Numbered from the stretch's first letter, positions 8,069 through 16,496 are shown. The stretch: 35,268 nucleotides of DNA from Candidatus Goldiibacteriota bacterium (GCA_020052235.1 JAGVPM010000155.1:1-35268), one strand, 5' to 3'. The notes: a model not told the origin generated them from the letters alone. Made by a program: numbers and translations.

Positions 8069-8335
8069 CTATTTTTTTCGTTTAGGTGAAACCTGTTTAC
8101 CTTTTTTCCCGCCCTTCAACTCCTTCAGCAACTGCGTCGGTTCCACATCAAACATTTCCGCCAACCGGAACAAAGTAGTCAGCGAATGCGGCCGCCCGGC
8201 TTCGAGTTGTTGATAATGGCGGACTGAAAAGTCATATTCAATGGCATCTTCCTGCACCATATTCCGTTCCGATCTTAAAATCCGGTATTTGGCGCCCAAT
8301 TCTTTGAAAAGTTTGGAGTAATCGTCTTTTTTCAT
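8069..8335 (-). CDS. XRE-family helix-turn-helix protein
   Basis: LGAKYRILRSERNMVQEDAIEYDFSVRHYQQLEAGRPHSLTTLFRLAEMFDVEPTQLLKEL. Confidence 0.8.
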   Translation of the reverse strand: MKKDDYSKLFKELGAKYRILRSERNMVQEDAIEYDFSVRHYQQLEAGRPHSLTTLFRLAEMFDVEPTQLLKELKGGKKGKQVSPKRKK

Positions 8336-8401
8336 GGTGTTACCTCGTTTAAGAACTTAATTGAATTCTTAGCGCCATAGTGGCGCAACATAAGATTTTT
8401 T

Positions 8402-8486
8402 TGTCATTTCGAACGAAGTGAGAAATCCGATGAATATTGTATAAATGAAAGCAATACAGATTTCTCGGCTTTGCCTCGAAATGACA
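8402..8486. repeat. Interrupted inverted repeat, TGTCATTTCGA...GAGAAATC / GATTTCTC...TCGAAATGACA
   Basis: Two nested perfect arms (8402-8412 with 8476-8486; 8420-8427 with 8459-8466). Confidence 0.75.
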
Positions 8487-8646
8487 GATAAAAAAGCCTT
8501 TGGAATTCAGTTGTGACACAGCCTTTGTATACCTCAGCATGGCGCTTTACGCGCAAGAATGCCACGAGCAGAAAAGCGTAAAATGAATTGCAAAAAATGC
8601 CTGGGTGTGTACAATGGGGGCGGTAATGATCTGGGGGAGGTTTGTG

Positions 8647-9000
8647 ATGCATCGTTTGCTGATTGTGGATGATCAAAGGGAAATGTTGACGGCATTGGAA
8701 ATGGCTTTAGGCTCAGATTTTGAGATCCGCACGGCACCCAGTGCTGAAGCGGCCATACTTGAAGCTTCGGCATTTCAACCGGATTTGGTTTTGACGGATT
8801 ACAAAATGTGCGGGTTGAATGGTTTGGAATTGGCGGCTGGATTAAACAGGATGATACGGCCACCCGTGGTGGTTTTATTTTCCTCGGTCATGAACCAGGA
8901 GTTGCGTGAACAAGCAGCGCGCGTTGGCGTGATTAGATGCTTTGAAAAACCGTTTGATTTGAATGTGTTGCGGGACGCGTTGTTGGAGTTGAAGGTTTAA
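8647..9000 (+). CDS. Response regulator receiver-domain protein (stand-alone)
   Basis: LLIVDDQREMLTAL...PDLVLTDYKMCGLNGLEL...VVVLFSSV...CFEKPFDLNVL; GGGGGAGG RBS before ATG 8647. Confidence 0.88.
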   Translation: MHRLLIVDDQREMLTALEMALGSDFEIRTAPSAEAAILEASAFQPDLVLTDYKMCGLNGLELAAGLNRMIRPPVVVLFSSVMNQELREQAARVGVIRCFEKPFDLNVLRDALLELKV

Positions 9001-9032
9001 CTGGGGCGGGGAATATATTTTTTTAAAAGCGT

Positions 9033-9773
9033 TTACATCACCATCCCGCCATCGACCACCAAAACATCCCCCTGAATATAACCAGCCTGTTCAGACAATA
9101 GGAAAGCGACCGCCGAGGCGACTTCATCCGGCTGACCGAAGCGCTGCATGGGAATTAACTTTAAGGCTTTTTGTTTGGCTGCTTCGGGTAAACGTGCAGT
9201 CATGTGCGACTCCACGTATCCCGGGGCCACCACATTGATGCGCACGCCCAAACGCCCGTACTCGCGCGCCAGGGAGCGGCTAAAGCCAATAATACCGGCT
9301 TTGGCAGCAGCGTAATTGCTTTGCCCAGCGGACCCGGTTAAGGCCGCGACCGAGGAGATATTCACCACGGCGCTGCCCGGGCGTTTGATGAGATCAAAAA
9401 TTAGCGCACGGGTAACGGCAAAGGTGGTTGTGAGATTGGCATCAATAACTTCCGCCCACTCAGATTCTTCCATGTTGGCAAAAGACCTGTCATGAATGGC
9501 TCCGGCATTATTAATAAGGTAATTAATGGCACCCCACTTGTCTTGAACGGTTTGCACCAGCGTGCGGGCTTCGGATAATTGCGAGGTGTGCAGGGGCAAG
9601 GCCCACGTATCCTCCGGGCCATGGGTTTGCACCAATTGTTCGGCCAAGGTTTGTTGTTGGTGATAGGTGAAGGCAACACGCAACCCGGCTGCACGCAGGC
9701 GTTTCAGTATTGCCTGTCCCAGATCGCCGGTTCCTCCGGTTAGCAATGCCACGCGTCCTGAAAAGGTCAACAT
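9033..9773 (-). CDS. 3-oxoacyl-ACP reductase (SDR, FabG-like ketoreductase)
   Basis: TGGTGDLG nucleotide-binding motif, NNAG, S-Y-K triad (VNISSVAALTGSAGQSNYAAAKAG). Confidence 0.9.
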   Translation of the reverse strand: MLTFSGRVALLTGGTGDLGQAILKRLRAAGLRVAFTYHQQQTLAEQLVQTHGPEDTWALPLHTSQLSEARTLVQTVQDKWGAINYLINNAGAIHDRSFANMEESEWAEVIDANLTTTFAVTRALIFDLIKRPGSAVVNISSVAALTGSAGQSNYAAAKAGIIGFSRSLAREYGRLGVRINVVAPGYVESHMTARLPEAAKQKALKLIPMQRFGQPDEVASAVAFLLSEQAGYIQGDVLVVDGGMVM

Positions 9774-10963
9774 GCCGGCCTCTTGCCCGAGGCTTCCAAA
9801 ATCAAAGCCGCGGCTTTTTGATCCCGATCCATGGCCATAATCAGCGCATAGCGGGCATTGATTTTTTGGATGGCTGAAGAAAGTCCCAAGCGTTTAACCT
9901 CAGGCTGTGCCAGATTGAGCGTAGGCGGCAAGCATTGTTGTTCCAAAGCCAGCACGGCCATGGCTGCGGCCATGGCTCCACCCGCGTGATAACATTCGCC
10001 CCAGGCGCCTTTTAAAGCTACGGACGGGGGCACTTGTGAAGAAAATACTGTTTCCAGTGCTTTGCCTTCAGCTGCATCCAAACAAGCATCCCCACTGGCA
10101 GCCAGAAAGACAGCGCCGATTTCAGCCGGAGTTAAGCCGGATTGATGCAATGCACCCTGGATAGCTTGTTGGGCAGCGGTGGGATCGCCTGGCTCTCCTG
10201 GGGCGGGATTAAATCCCTGCCCAAAACCTCGCAGCCAGGCCAGTACATTGCGGCTTTCAGGATTTTTTTCCAAAGCTAAAAGCGCGCAGCCTTCACCGGC
10301 AATGATGCCGCCGGTGGTTGGGGAGGTCAGGGTTTGCGGTGTATTGGTCCAACGTACTTGGTGGAAGCTTTCCGCCAGTTCTTCATTGATTTCCTGGACC
10401 GCACCGGCAAACATCCGCTCGGCATGTCCGCCGCGCAGCATCATTGCGGCAGTATCCAGGGCTTCCAAACCGGCGGTGAAGCCTGTTGTGTGGGTGAAAA
10501 TCGGGCCGTGAAATTTAAGCAATATGCTGATCTGCGATGCGGGGGCATTGGTGGATAAATTCAAAAAGAGCGGCGGGTTGATGAGGCGGAGGTCTTTTTC
10601 CATGAACGCGGAATAAAATGAGGGAATGAAAATATCGTGGCTGTATCCCAGGGAAATGCCGGTCAGCTCGTCAATCGGCGCGGAGGAAGTTGTTTCTACC
10701 CGGGCGAGCAGGTGGCGGCCGACCAGGCAAGCCATGAGTCCGGCGCGGGTAAAATGCCGCCATCCCTTGCCGCCGAGAAGTTCGGTCAAATTCAAGGTCA
10801 CGCGGCCGTAGTCGCACTGAGCCAGAGCGGGAAGATCCTCGGCTGGGAAACGGGACATGCCGCGTTGCCCTTGGAGCAATTGTTCGAAGATTTGCCGGGG
10901 GTCTGAGCCCAAGGAAGAGAGCAGGCTTATACCGGTTATGGCCACAGCTTGGGAGGTACTCAT
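9767..10963 (-). CDS. Beta-ketoacyl synthase-like protein lacking the catalytic Cys/His/His (chain-length-factor-like)
   Basis: Thiolase-fold KS pattern. The nucleophile-elbow region reads GPIFTHTTGFTAG, where canonical FabF has GPSISIATACTSG, so Cys is replaced by Phe. HGTGT and GHxxGA motifs are absent. Confidence 0.8.
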   Translation of the reverse strand: MSTSQAVAITGISLLSSLGSDPRQIFEQLLQGQRGMSRFPAEDLPALAQCDYGRVTLNLTELLGGKGWRHFTRAGLMACLVGRHLLARVETTSSAPIDELTGISLGYSHDIFIPSFYSAFMEKDLRLINPPLFLNLSTNAPASQISILLKFHGPIFTHTTGFTAGLEALDTAAMMLRGGHAERMFAGAVQEINEELAESFHQVRWTNTPQTLTSPTTGGIIAGEGCALLALEKNPESRNVLAWLRGFGQGFNPAPGEPGDPTAAQQAIQGALHQSGLTPAEIGAVFLAASGDACLDAAEGKALETVFSSQVPPSVALKGAWGECYHAGGAMAAAMAVLALEQQCLPPTLNLAQPEVKRLGLSSAIQKINARYALIMAMDRDQKAAALILEASGKRPAC

Positions 10964-10984
10964 CTATGACTCCTGAAAAAGCTG

Positions 10985-11102
10985 ACGCTTTCAGGGAAAC
11001 CACAGGTTTCCCTGACGCAGACGCCGATGCGTCTACGCTTTCCTTCCTAACTTAGTCGGGGGCTGTGCCCCCGAACCCCCGCCTCATTAGAAAGCATGAG
11101 GC
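10985..11102 (-). repeat. Structured palindromic element family 1, divergent copy C (between the two KS genes)
   Basis: Minus strand: GCCTCATGCTTTCTAATGAGGCGGGGGTTCGGGGGCACAGCCCCCGACTAAGTTAGGAAGGAAAGCGTAGACGCATCGGCGTCTGCGTCAGGGAAACCTGTGGTTTCCCTGAAAGCGTC; same layout with compensatory changes. Confidence 0.88.
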
Positions 11103-12328
11103 GACGGTTTCGTGAAAATTAAACTAACGTTGTTGCCGCCAAAACTGGAGGCATTGGTTTGACAAGCCCGGATGATTTTTTTTCGGACTTGGTTGGGAAC
11201 GCAGTCAATCGGGCACTCCGGATCCGGAGTTTCAAAATTTATGGTGGGTGGAATTAAATCGTTTTGGGTGATTAAAGCCGCCACCAGGGCTTCAACCGCG
11301 CTGGCCGCGCCAATGGAGTGCCCCAACATGGATTTGGGGGCCGTGACCGGAGGCGCGGCTTCGCCGAAAATAGTCCGGAATGCTTGCGCCTCCATGCGGT
11401 CGTTGCCAATAGTCCCGGTTCCGTGTGCCACCAGGCAATCTATGCGGCCGGGGGTCAAGCATGCGTTTTTCAAGGCGCGTTGCAAAGCCAGGATGGTGCC
11501 CTTGCCCTCGGGATGGGGCGCGGATAAATGATGCGCGTCGCAGGACATTCCCCACCCGGCCAAAGCTGCCAGGGGTTGGATACCGCGTGCCTGACAAGAG
11601 GCTTTGGATTCCAGGACCAGCATGGCGGCGGCTTCACCCAAGACCAAGCCTTGCCGATGAAGATCAAACGGCTGGCAGCGCTCCGGGGCCAAGGACCGGA
11701 GGCTGCTGAATCCGGCATAAATGGATTCGTTCAAAACATCCACGCCGCCGCAAAGCACCACGGAGGCTTGGCCTTGGCGAATTTGTTCCGCACCCAAGGC
11801 CAGCGTGTAAGCTCCGGCGGAACAAGCATTGGTAATCAAGTGTTGGGGTCCGGTGAGCCGCAGGTGTTCGGCGACTCTGGGCAGGACGCCGTAATAGGTA
11901 TTATCCGTGAGTAAAATTTGGGCAGTGATTTTTTTGGCGTGCGAGGGCAATAAGGACTGTTGGGTTCGCCACCGTTGTTGTTCAATATCCCACAAATCGC
12001 CTTTGTTGCTTCCGATCAGCAGCCCGGTGCTGGGAAGTGTACACACGCCTTCAGGGCTTAACAATCCGGCTTGGTTCAAGGCTTCGCGTGCGGCAGCCAG
12101 GGTCAGGCGGGCCGAGAGCCGCAGCGATGATTCCGCAGCCGGACAGTAAGGGGAGATGTTGGGGAAATTTTTAATTTCAGCCGCGATTTGCACGGGAAAC
12201 CATCCGGAGTCAAAACGCGTCACTGCGCCGACTCCGGAGTCACCACGGGTCAATGCCTGCCAAAAAGTCACGCAGCCATGGCCGATGGAAGTCAAAATTC
12301 CGGCTCCGGTTACATATACATCGTGCAT
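11087..12328 (-). CDS. Beta-ketoacyl-ACP synthase (KAS, catalytic)
   Basis: Intact NACSAG, HGTGT and GHSIGAAS motifs; family-typical PFDLHRQGLVLGEAAAMLVLE. The last residues and stop (PHAF*) come from repeat copy C. Confidence 0.92.
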   Translation of the reverse strand: MHDVYVTGAGILTSIGHGCVTFWQALTRGDSGVGAVTRFDSGWFPVQIAAEIKNFPNISPYCPAAESSLRLSARLTLAAAREALNQAGLLSPEGVCTLPSTGLLIGSNKGDLWDIEQQRWRTQQSLLPSHAKKITAQILLTDNTYYGVLPRVAEHLRLTGPQHLITNACSAGAYTLALGAEQIRQGQASVVLCGGVDVLNESIYAGFSSLRSLAPERCQPFDLHRQGLVLGEAAAMLVLESKASCQARGIQPLAALAGWGMSCDAHHLSAPHPEGKGTILALQRALKNACLTPGRIDCLVAHGTGTIGNDRMEAQAFRTIFGEAAPPVTAPKSMLGHSIGAASAVEALVAALITQNDLIPPTINFETPDPECPIDCVPNQVRKKIIRACQTNASSFGGNNVSLIFTKPSPHAF

Positions 12329-12371
12329 CTTGGTCCCCTTCGGCTTTCAATTCTTGGATCACTATGGTCTT

Positions 12372-12421
12372 ACCGCAGAGACGCGGAGTTCGCAGAGAAA
12401 GTCACTCCGCGCCTCTGCGGT
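12372..12421. repeat. CCGCAGAG-type palindromic repeat, copy 1
   Basis: ACCGCAGAGaCGCGGAG / CTCCGCGcCTCTGCGGT; related copy at 34084-34179. Confidence 0.8.
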
Positions 12422-12453
12422 GAAATTATTGGTTAATATAAATGCAAATGTCC

Positions 12454-13146
12454 TTAACTATTTAAATGCCATAATTTTTTGGTTTTGTCCACGAGTTCCT
12501 GTTGGACCCTCCGCACACGGGCATGAAAGGTTTCGGACGAAGTTGTTCCAACAGAAACAGGCGCGCCGAAAATTACGCGGATTGCAGCCCGGCGGGGCCA
12601 GAACCGGCCGGCAGGCAGCGCCTCGCGCGTGCCCCGAAGCATAACCGGAATCAGCGGTATATTTTGTTCAACGGCCAGCATGCTGACCAGCGGCTTGAAA
12701 GCCTGGAGTTGCCCGTCGCGCGAACGCGATCCTTCGGGAAAAATTAATAGGGAAAGCCCGGATTGCAGGAGTTGGCATAATTTGCGGTATTCCTGAGTTG
12801 AGCGCGCGTGACGATCGAACGGGAAATTGTGATAGGAAAATAAACGCGTTATCCCAAGACGGGCCCACGAAGCGTAAAAATAATCCCGCGCCGCAGCCAC
12901 ATACGTTTTATGCCGTAATGCTTGGGGCAGACTTTCCAATACGGCCCAAAAATCCAAATGGCTGGCATGCACCGGGGCCAGAATGCACTGGGGAATCCGG
13001 TTGAAAATATCCGCACCGGAAATTTCCAAAGAACCATAGGTGCGCAGCCAGCGTCCCATAACCGCCCGCGCTACGCTGCGTGTGGTTTCAAAAAGGCCGT
13101 TTTCTTTTATTAAAATAAATTTTTTTGAGTGCGTTGGCTTAAACAT
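12454..13146 (-). CDS. 1-acyl-sn-glycerol-3-phosphate acyltransferase-like (LPLAT/PlsC) protein
   Basis: HX4D motif (HASHLD), FPEGSRS motif, IPLIPVMLRG. Confidence 0.82.
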   Translation of the reverse strand: MFKPTHSKKFILIKENGLFETTRSVARAVMGRWLRTYGSLEISGADIFNRIPQCILAPVHASHLDFWAVLESLPQALRHKTYVAAARDYFYASWARLGITRLFSYHNFPFDRHARSTQEYRKLCQLLQSGLSLLIFPEGSRSRDGQLQAFKPLVSMLAVEQNIPLIPVMLRGTREALPAGRFWPRRAAIRVIFGAPVSVGTTSSETFHARVRRVQQELVDKTKKLWHLNS

Positions 13147-13574
13147 CAGAAATGGAAAAAGTACAATTCGGCTTTAGACACCCGAATTTTACTTACTAAT
13201 GCCTGGACACTGAAGGCGGCATGGCGTTCGATTTTTTTCACCAGATGTACATGAATATGCAATTGATCACCGGCAATGACGGGACGATAAAACCGAGCGC
13301 GTTTAATGCGCGTGAGAATGCGGTTTTGGTAGGGGGTGTCAGCTTGCAAAAATTTATCCAAGCAGCCAGCGGCTTGGGCCATGGTTTCCAAAATGGCCCA
13401 CATGGGGAAATAAGCACCGGCAAGCGTAGGCCATTCATTGCCCGTGACATTTTTCACCATGTGGATGGAGTTCGTGGTTTGCGCTTCGATGCGATCGATG
13501 AAAATATAGGGGTGGCTTTGAAACACCTCATGTTCGGCAAGGAGGTTTTCCAAAGTTTCAAAACGGAAAGGCAT
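13146..13574 (-). CDS. Hot-dog fold 3-hydroxyacyl-ACP dehydratase-like protein (FabZ-like, atypical active site)
   Basis: HPYIFIDRI...KNVTGNEWP...ETMAQAAG...ARFYRPVIAGDQLHIHV resemble FabZ; the GHFPxxP catalytic-His motif is not recognisable (LAGAYFPMWA). Confidence 0.7.
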   Translation of the reverse strand: MPFRFETLENLLAEHEVFQSHPYIFIDRIEAQTTNSIHMVKNVTGNEWPTLAGAYFPMWAILETMAQAAGCLDKFLQADTPYQNRILTRIKRARFYRPVIAGDQLHIHVHLVKKIERHAAFSVQALVSKIRVSKAELYFFHF

Positions 13575-13582
13575 ACCTCCTC

Positions 13583-15268
13583 CTAGGACGTTTTGAATTT
13601 TTTAGCCCAGCGTGTAAAAAGGCCAAAGCCGATGCCTAGGCAGAAAAAACCGCCAGCGAGTGCGACGCAGGTCCAGCCAAAAAGATCCCCAAAGCGGGTA
13701 TAAAATGTCTGATAGCTGATCAACGGAACTTTTTGAACCAAGACAGCGGGTTGTTCAAACGGAGAAATACTGCGCACGCAGCCCAGGGCATCGATGAAAA
13801 ATGCGGTTCCCAAACTGGCCGTGCGTCCGATCCAACGGCGTGTTTCCACGGCGCGGAAACACGTTGCGGAAAGATATTGCGCGTGGTAAATCTGCGTGCG
13901 GAACCATTCGCCCGAAGAGGGGGAAAAAAGCGCCTCGGCACCCAAGCGGGCGCCTTGGGCGGCATATTGCGGCAGAAGAATTTCATCGCAAATTTTGAGG
14001 AAATATTTTCTCCCGTTTTGGTTAAATAATTTTTCGGTTTTTCCGGGACTGACATCCCCCAGGGGATTGCTGATGGGTTCCAATTTCCAAAATTTATAAT
14101 TTTGAATTAAAAAAGCATTGGTGTGTTCGCGCAGAACGGCGATCGGAGCCCGCAAGGGAATATATTCCCCAAAGGGGATCAAATAACGTTTTTGATAGGT
14201 GTTAATAATTTCGCCGCGTTCATCGAGCTGGTACCAGGTGTTGTACAACCGGCCGTTTTCATGCGTCATCATGCCGGCCACGGTGGGGCATTTCATCTCG
14301 CGGACAATCGTGCGGAATCCTTGCCAAAAACCGGCTGCGTCAGGCAAACTTTCATCCCAAAGATCCTCGGGAAAAATAACCAGCTCAGCCTTTTGTTGCA
14401 TGGCTTCCTGGTACATGGAACGGTATTGTTTAAGTATGAATTTTTCTTTCATTGACTTTATCATTGAAGACTGTGCCAAATATAAATTGGGCTGGATCAG
14501 GGCCGTGGTGATAAAACGGTTGTTCATTTGAACTTTAGCAATATGTTGCGCTTCCAAATTACCGGCAAAAAATAAACCAATGAAAAACAGTAAAAGCGCA
14601 AGGGATAAACCGCCGGCCAGGATCAAGGAGCGCAAGGGCAAGGGAACAAACCCGGCATCTAATTTAAAAATTTGCCGGAGCCAGGCTAAACGCAAGGTGA
14701 GATCCCAGGTAAAAAACGCGGTTAACGCGGCGATGAAATAAACTAAAAAATCAACGCCGGTCATGCCTATAAAGGAGGCCATTTGGATCAGGGGCGGAAA
14801 ATACGTCAGCGGAAATGCCAGCATGGCAATGGGCGGCGGAATGATGCCCGAAACCGGAGCCAGTACGGTTCTTAAAAAATGGGTGGTTTCCACAACAGCC
14901 GGCAGGATCAGGACAAGGGCCCAGGGCAGCGGCCTTGCGGCCATGCGGCCGATGATGGAAAATAATCCGCCTAAAGTAAAAGTGAAAATCGAAACGGCCA
15001 AAACTACGATCCAGCCGGTGGAATTTGAAAGGCTTATTTGCGTCGTGTAAAGGATGGGCGGGGTAAGCAGCGCCAAAGCACTCAGCCCGCCGAGCCAAAA
15101 GGCGCGCACACCGCGTTGGCTTAATACAATCCAGAACATCGGGATGGGAGCCAAAAAAGCGGCGAGGATTGAGTACCCATCCGGCCTGGGAAATAAAATA
15201 GTCGGCCAAGCTTTAAAAGCTAGGAAAAATTGAACCACAATCGTACATAAAAGAAATCGAAGCAGCAT
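13583..15268 (-). CDS. lnt: Apolipoprotein N-acyltransferase-like membrane protein (Lnt/CN-hydrolase family)
   Basis: N-terminal multi-TM region followed by a nitrilase domain: LVIFPEDLWDES (Glu), YQKRYLIPFGEYIPL (Lys), LKICDEILLPQY (Cys). Confidence 0.8.
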   Translation of the reverse strand: MLLRFLLCTIVVQFFLAFKAWPTILFPRPDGYSILAAFLAPIPMFWIVLSQRGVRAFWLGGLSALALLTPPILYTTQISLSNSTGWIVVLAVSIFTFTLGGLFSIIGRMAARPLPWALVLILPAVVETTHFLRTVLAPVSGIIPPPIAMLAFPLTYFPPLIQMASFIGMTGVDFLVYFIAALTAFFTWDLTLRLAWLRQIFKLDAGFVPLPLRSLILAGGLSLALLLFFIGLFFAGNLEAQHIAKVQMNNRFITTALIQPNLYLAQSSMIKSMKEKFILKQYRSMYQEAMQQKAELVIFPEDLWDESLPDAAGFWQGFRTIVREMKCPTVAGMMTHENGRLYNTWYQLDERGEIINTYQKRYLIPFGEYIPLRAPIAVLREHTNAFLIQNYKFWKLEPISNPLGDVSPGKTEKLFNQNGRKYFLKICDEILLPQYAAQGARLGAEALFSPSSGEWFRTQIYHAQYLSATCFRAVETRRWIGRTASLGTAFFIDALGCVRSISPFEQPAVLVQKVPLISYQTFYTRFGDLFGWTCVALAGGFFCLGIGFGLFTRWAKKFKTS

Positions 15269-15287
15269 CCGTGATTCCTTTCCAAAA

Positions 15288-15536
15288 CTATTTTTCTGAA
15301 TTTTTTTGGCGTATAAGCTCGACCAGTTGCCGCCAATTGGTGATGGTTTTGATTTCGGTTTCTTTCACCGTGATTTGATATTTTCGTTCCAAAGTGACCA
15401 GTATTTCCAACATGGCTACCGAGTCTATTTGGGTAAGCATTTCGTTTAATTTGGATTCATCCGAAAGGGATGCGGGTTGGATTTCCAGAATTTCTGCTAC
15501 GATGGCGATAATGTCCTGCTCTAAATGGTCGGTCAT
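15288..15536 (-). CDS. Acyl carrier protein
   Basis: MTDHLEQDIIAIVAEILEIQPASLSDESKLNEMLTQIDSVAMLEILVTLERKYQITV; phosphopantetheine-site DS motif. Confidence 0.85.
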   Translation of the reverse strand: MTDHLEQDIIAIVAEILEIQPASLSDESKLNEMLTQIDSVAMLEILVTLERKYQITVKETEIKTITNWRQLVELIRQKNSEK

Positions 15537-15613
15537 TCTAGGCCCCCAAACTTGATTTGAATGAAATGATCTTTTCCAAAAATTTCGCCTACGAACCGTC
15601 GGGAGATTGAATT

Positions 15614-15654
15614 GGCTTTTATCGGAAAAATAAAGCGTTTTCCCGATAAAAGCC
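15614..15654. promoter_or_regulatory. Hairpin/inverted repeat upstream of the ACP operon
   Basis: GGCTTTTATCGG / CCGATAAAAGCC 12-bp perfect arms, extendable with one bulge. Confidence 0.5.
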
Positions 15655-15997
15655 GGATTTGAAACCCGCCTCACAAATTTTATTATACCGTCAATGTCAA
15701 GAGGTTGCAAGCGGCGAATATAGACTTAGGTGACTTAGGTGAGCGGTATGGGTGCCGGGCATGGTAGCCAGCGGAATAAAAAAGTGGATTTGCGGCTCGG
15801 GGTCTCCGAGTATCAGCAACTGATGAAACGCATCAATTGGCATGGCATTGCGGTTTTAGGTAGAGTGATTTATGGATGGGATGCGGACGCGCAGTTTTGT
15901 GGGGGCGTTTTGGGCCTATGACTCGGCCAAACAGGTGTATCCTTTTATGCATCGCACGGAAACAAAGCCCTTGGGGAAGAAAAATTAGAAAAAAATA

Positions 15998-16026
15998 TTG
16001 ACAGAAATAAGCATTTCCGTTACAGT
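15998..16026 (+). promoter_or_regulatory. Sigma70-type promoter upstream of rplM
   Basis: TTGACA-N17-TACAGT. Confidence 0.65.
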
Positions 16027-16061
16027 ATCGCCTTCTATTTGTATTTGAGGAGGAACGAAGT

Positions 16062-16493
16062 ATGTCAACACCATTTCCTAAGGCTGGAGAGACGAAACCT
16101 AAAAAATGGGTTTTAGTTAATCTTGAGGGTAAGACCCTGGGCCGCGCCGCTACAAAAGTGGCGAGTATTTTAAAAGGCAAGAATAACGTGCTGTACACAA
16201 CGCATTGCGATATGGGCGACTATGTTATTGCCATCAATGCCGGGAAAATCCATTTGACCGGTAAAAAACTGGATCAGAAAATGGATTTCCAACATTCAGG
16301 ATGGCCGGGTGGGGACAAACATACCTCTTACCGGATCATGCTGGAACAAAAACCGGAAAAAGTATTTGAATTGGCCGTTAGAGGCATGCTCCCCAAGAAT
16401 CCATTGGGACGTAAAATGATCAAGAAATTGATCGTTTACAAAGGGGCTGATCACAAACAGACAGCCCAAAAACCTGAACTTTTGGAGATCTAA
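16062..16493 (+). CDS. rplM: 50S ribosomal protein L13
   Basis: KKWVLVNLEGKTLGRAATKVASILKGKNNVLYT...GDYVIAINA...GMLPKNPLGRKMIKKL. Confidence 0.97.
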   Translation: MSTPFPKAGETKPKKWVLVNLEGKTLGRAATKVASILKGKNNVLYTTHCDMGDYVIAINAGKIHLTGKKLDQKMDFQHSGWPGGDKHTSYRIMLEQKPEKVFELAVRGMLPKNPLGRKMIKKLIVYKGADHKQTAQKPELLEI

Positions 16494-16496
16494 GTC

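Noticed and set aside
8647-9000. Response regulator considered as part of a local two-component system
   Set aside because: No histidine kinase or output domain nearby; kept only as an orphan receiver.
12156-12644. Plus-strand ORF of 162 aa, and other plus ORFs (10179-10511, 11172-11531, 11528-11914, 13221-13586, 14123-14455) across the lipid operon
   Set aside because: Opposite strand to well-supported KS, acyltransferase, dehydratase and Lnt genes; no recognisable domain.
15720-15990. Possible degraded gene upstream of rplM (short frames such as MDGMRTRSFVGAFWAYDSAKQVYPFMHRTETKPLGKKN) and a short direct repeat GACTTAGGTGACTTAGGTG
   Set aside because: No recognisable family, frames are short and broken; insufficient evidence for a pseudogene call.
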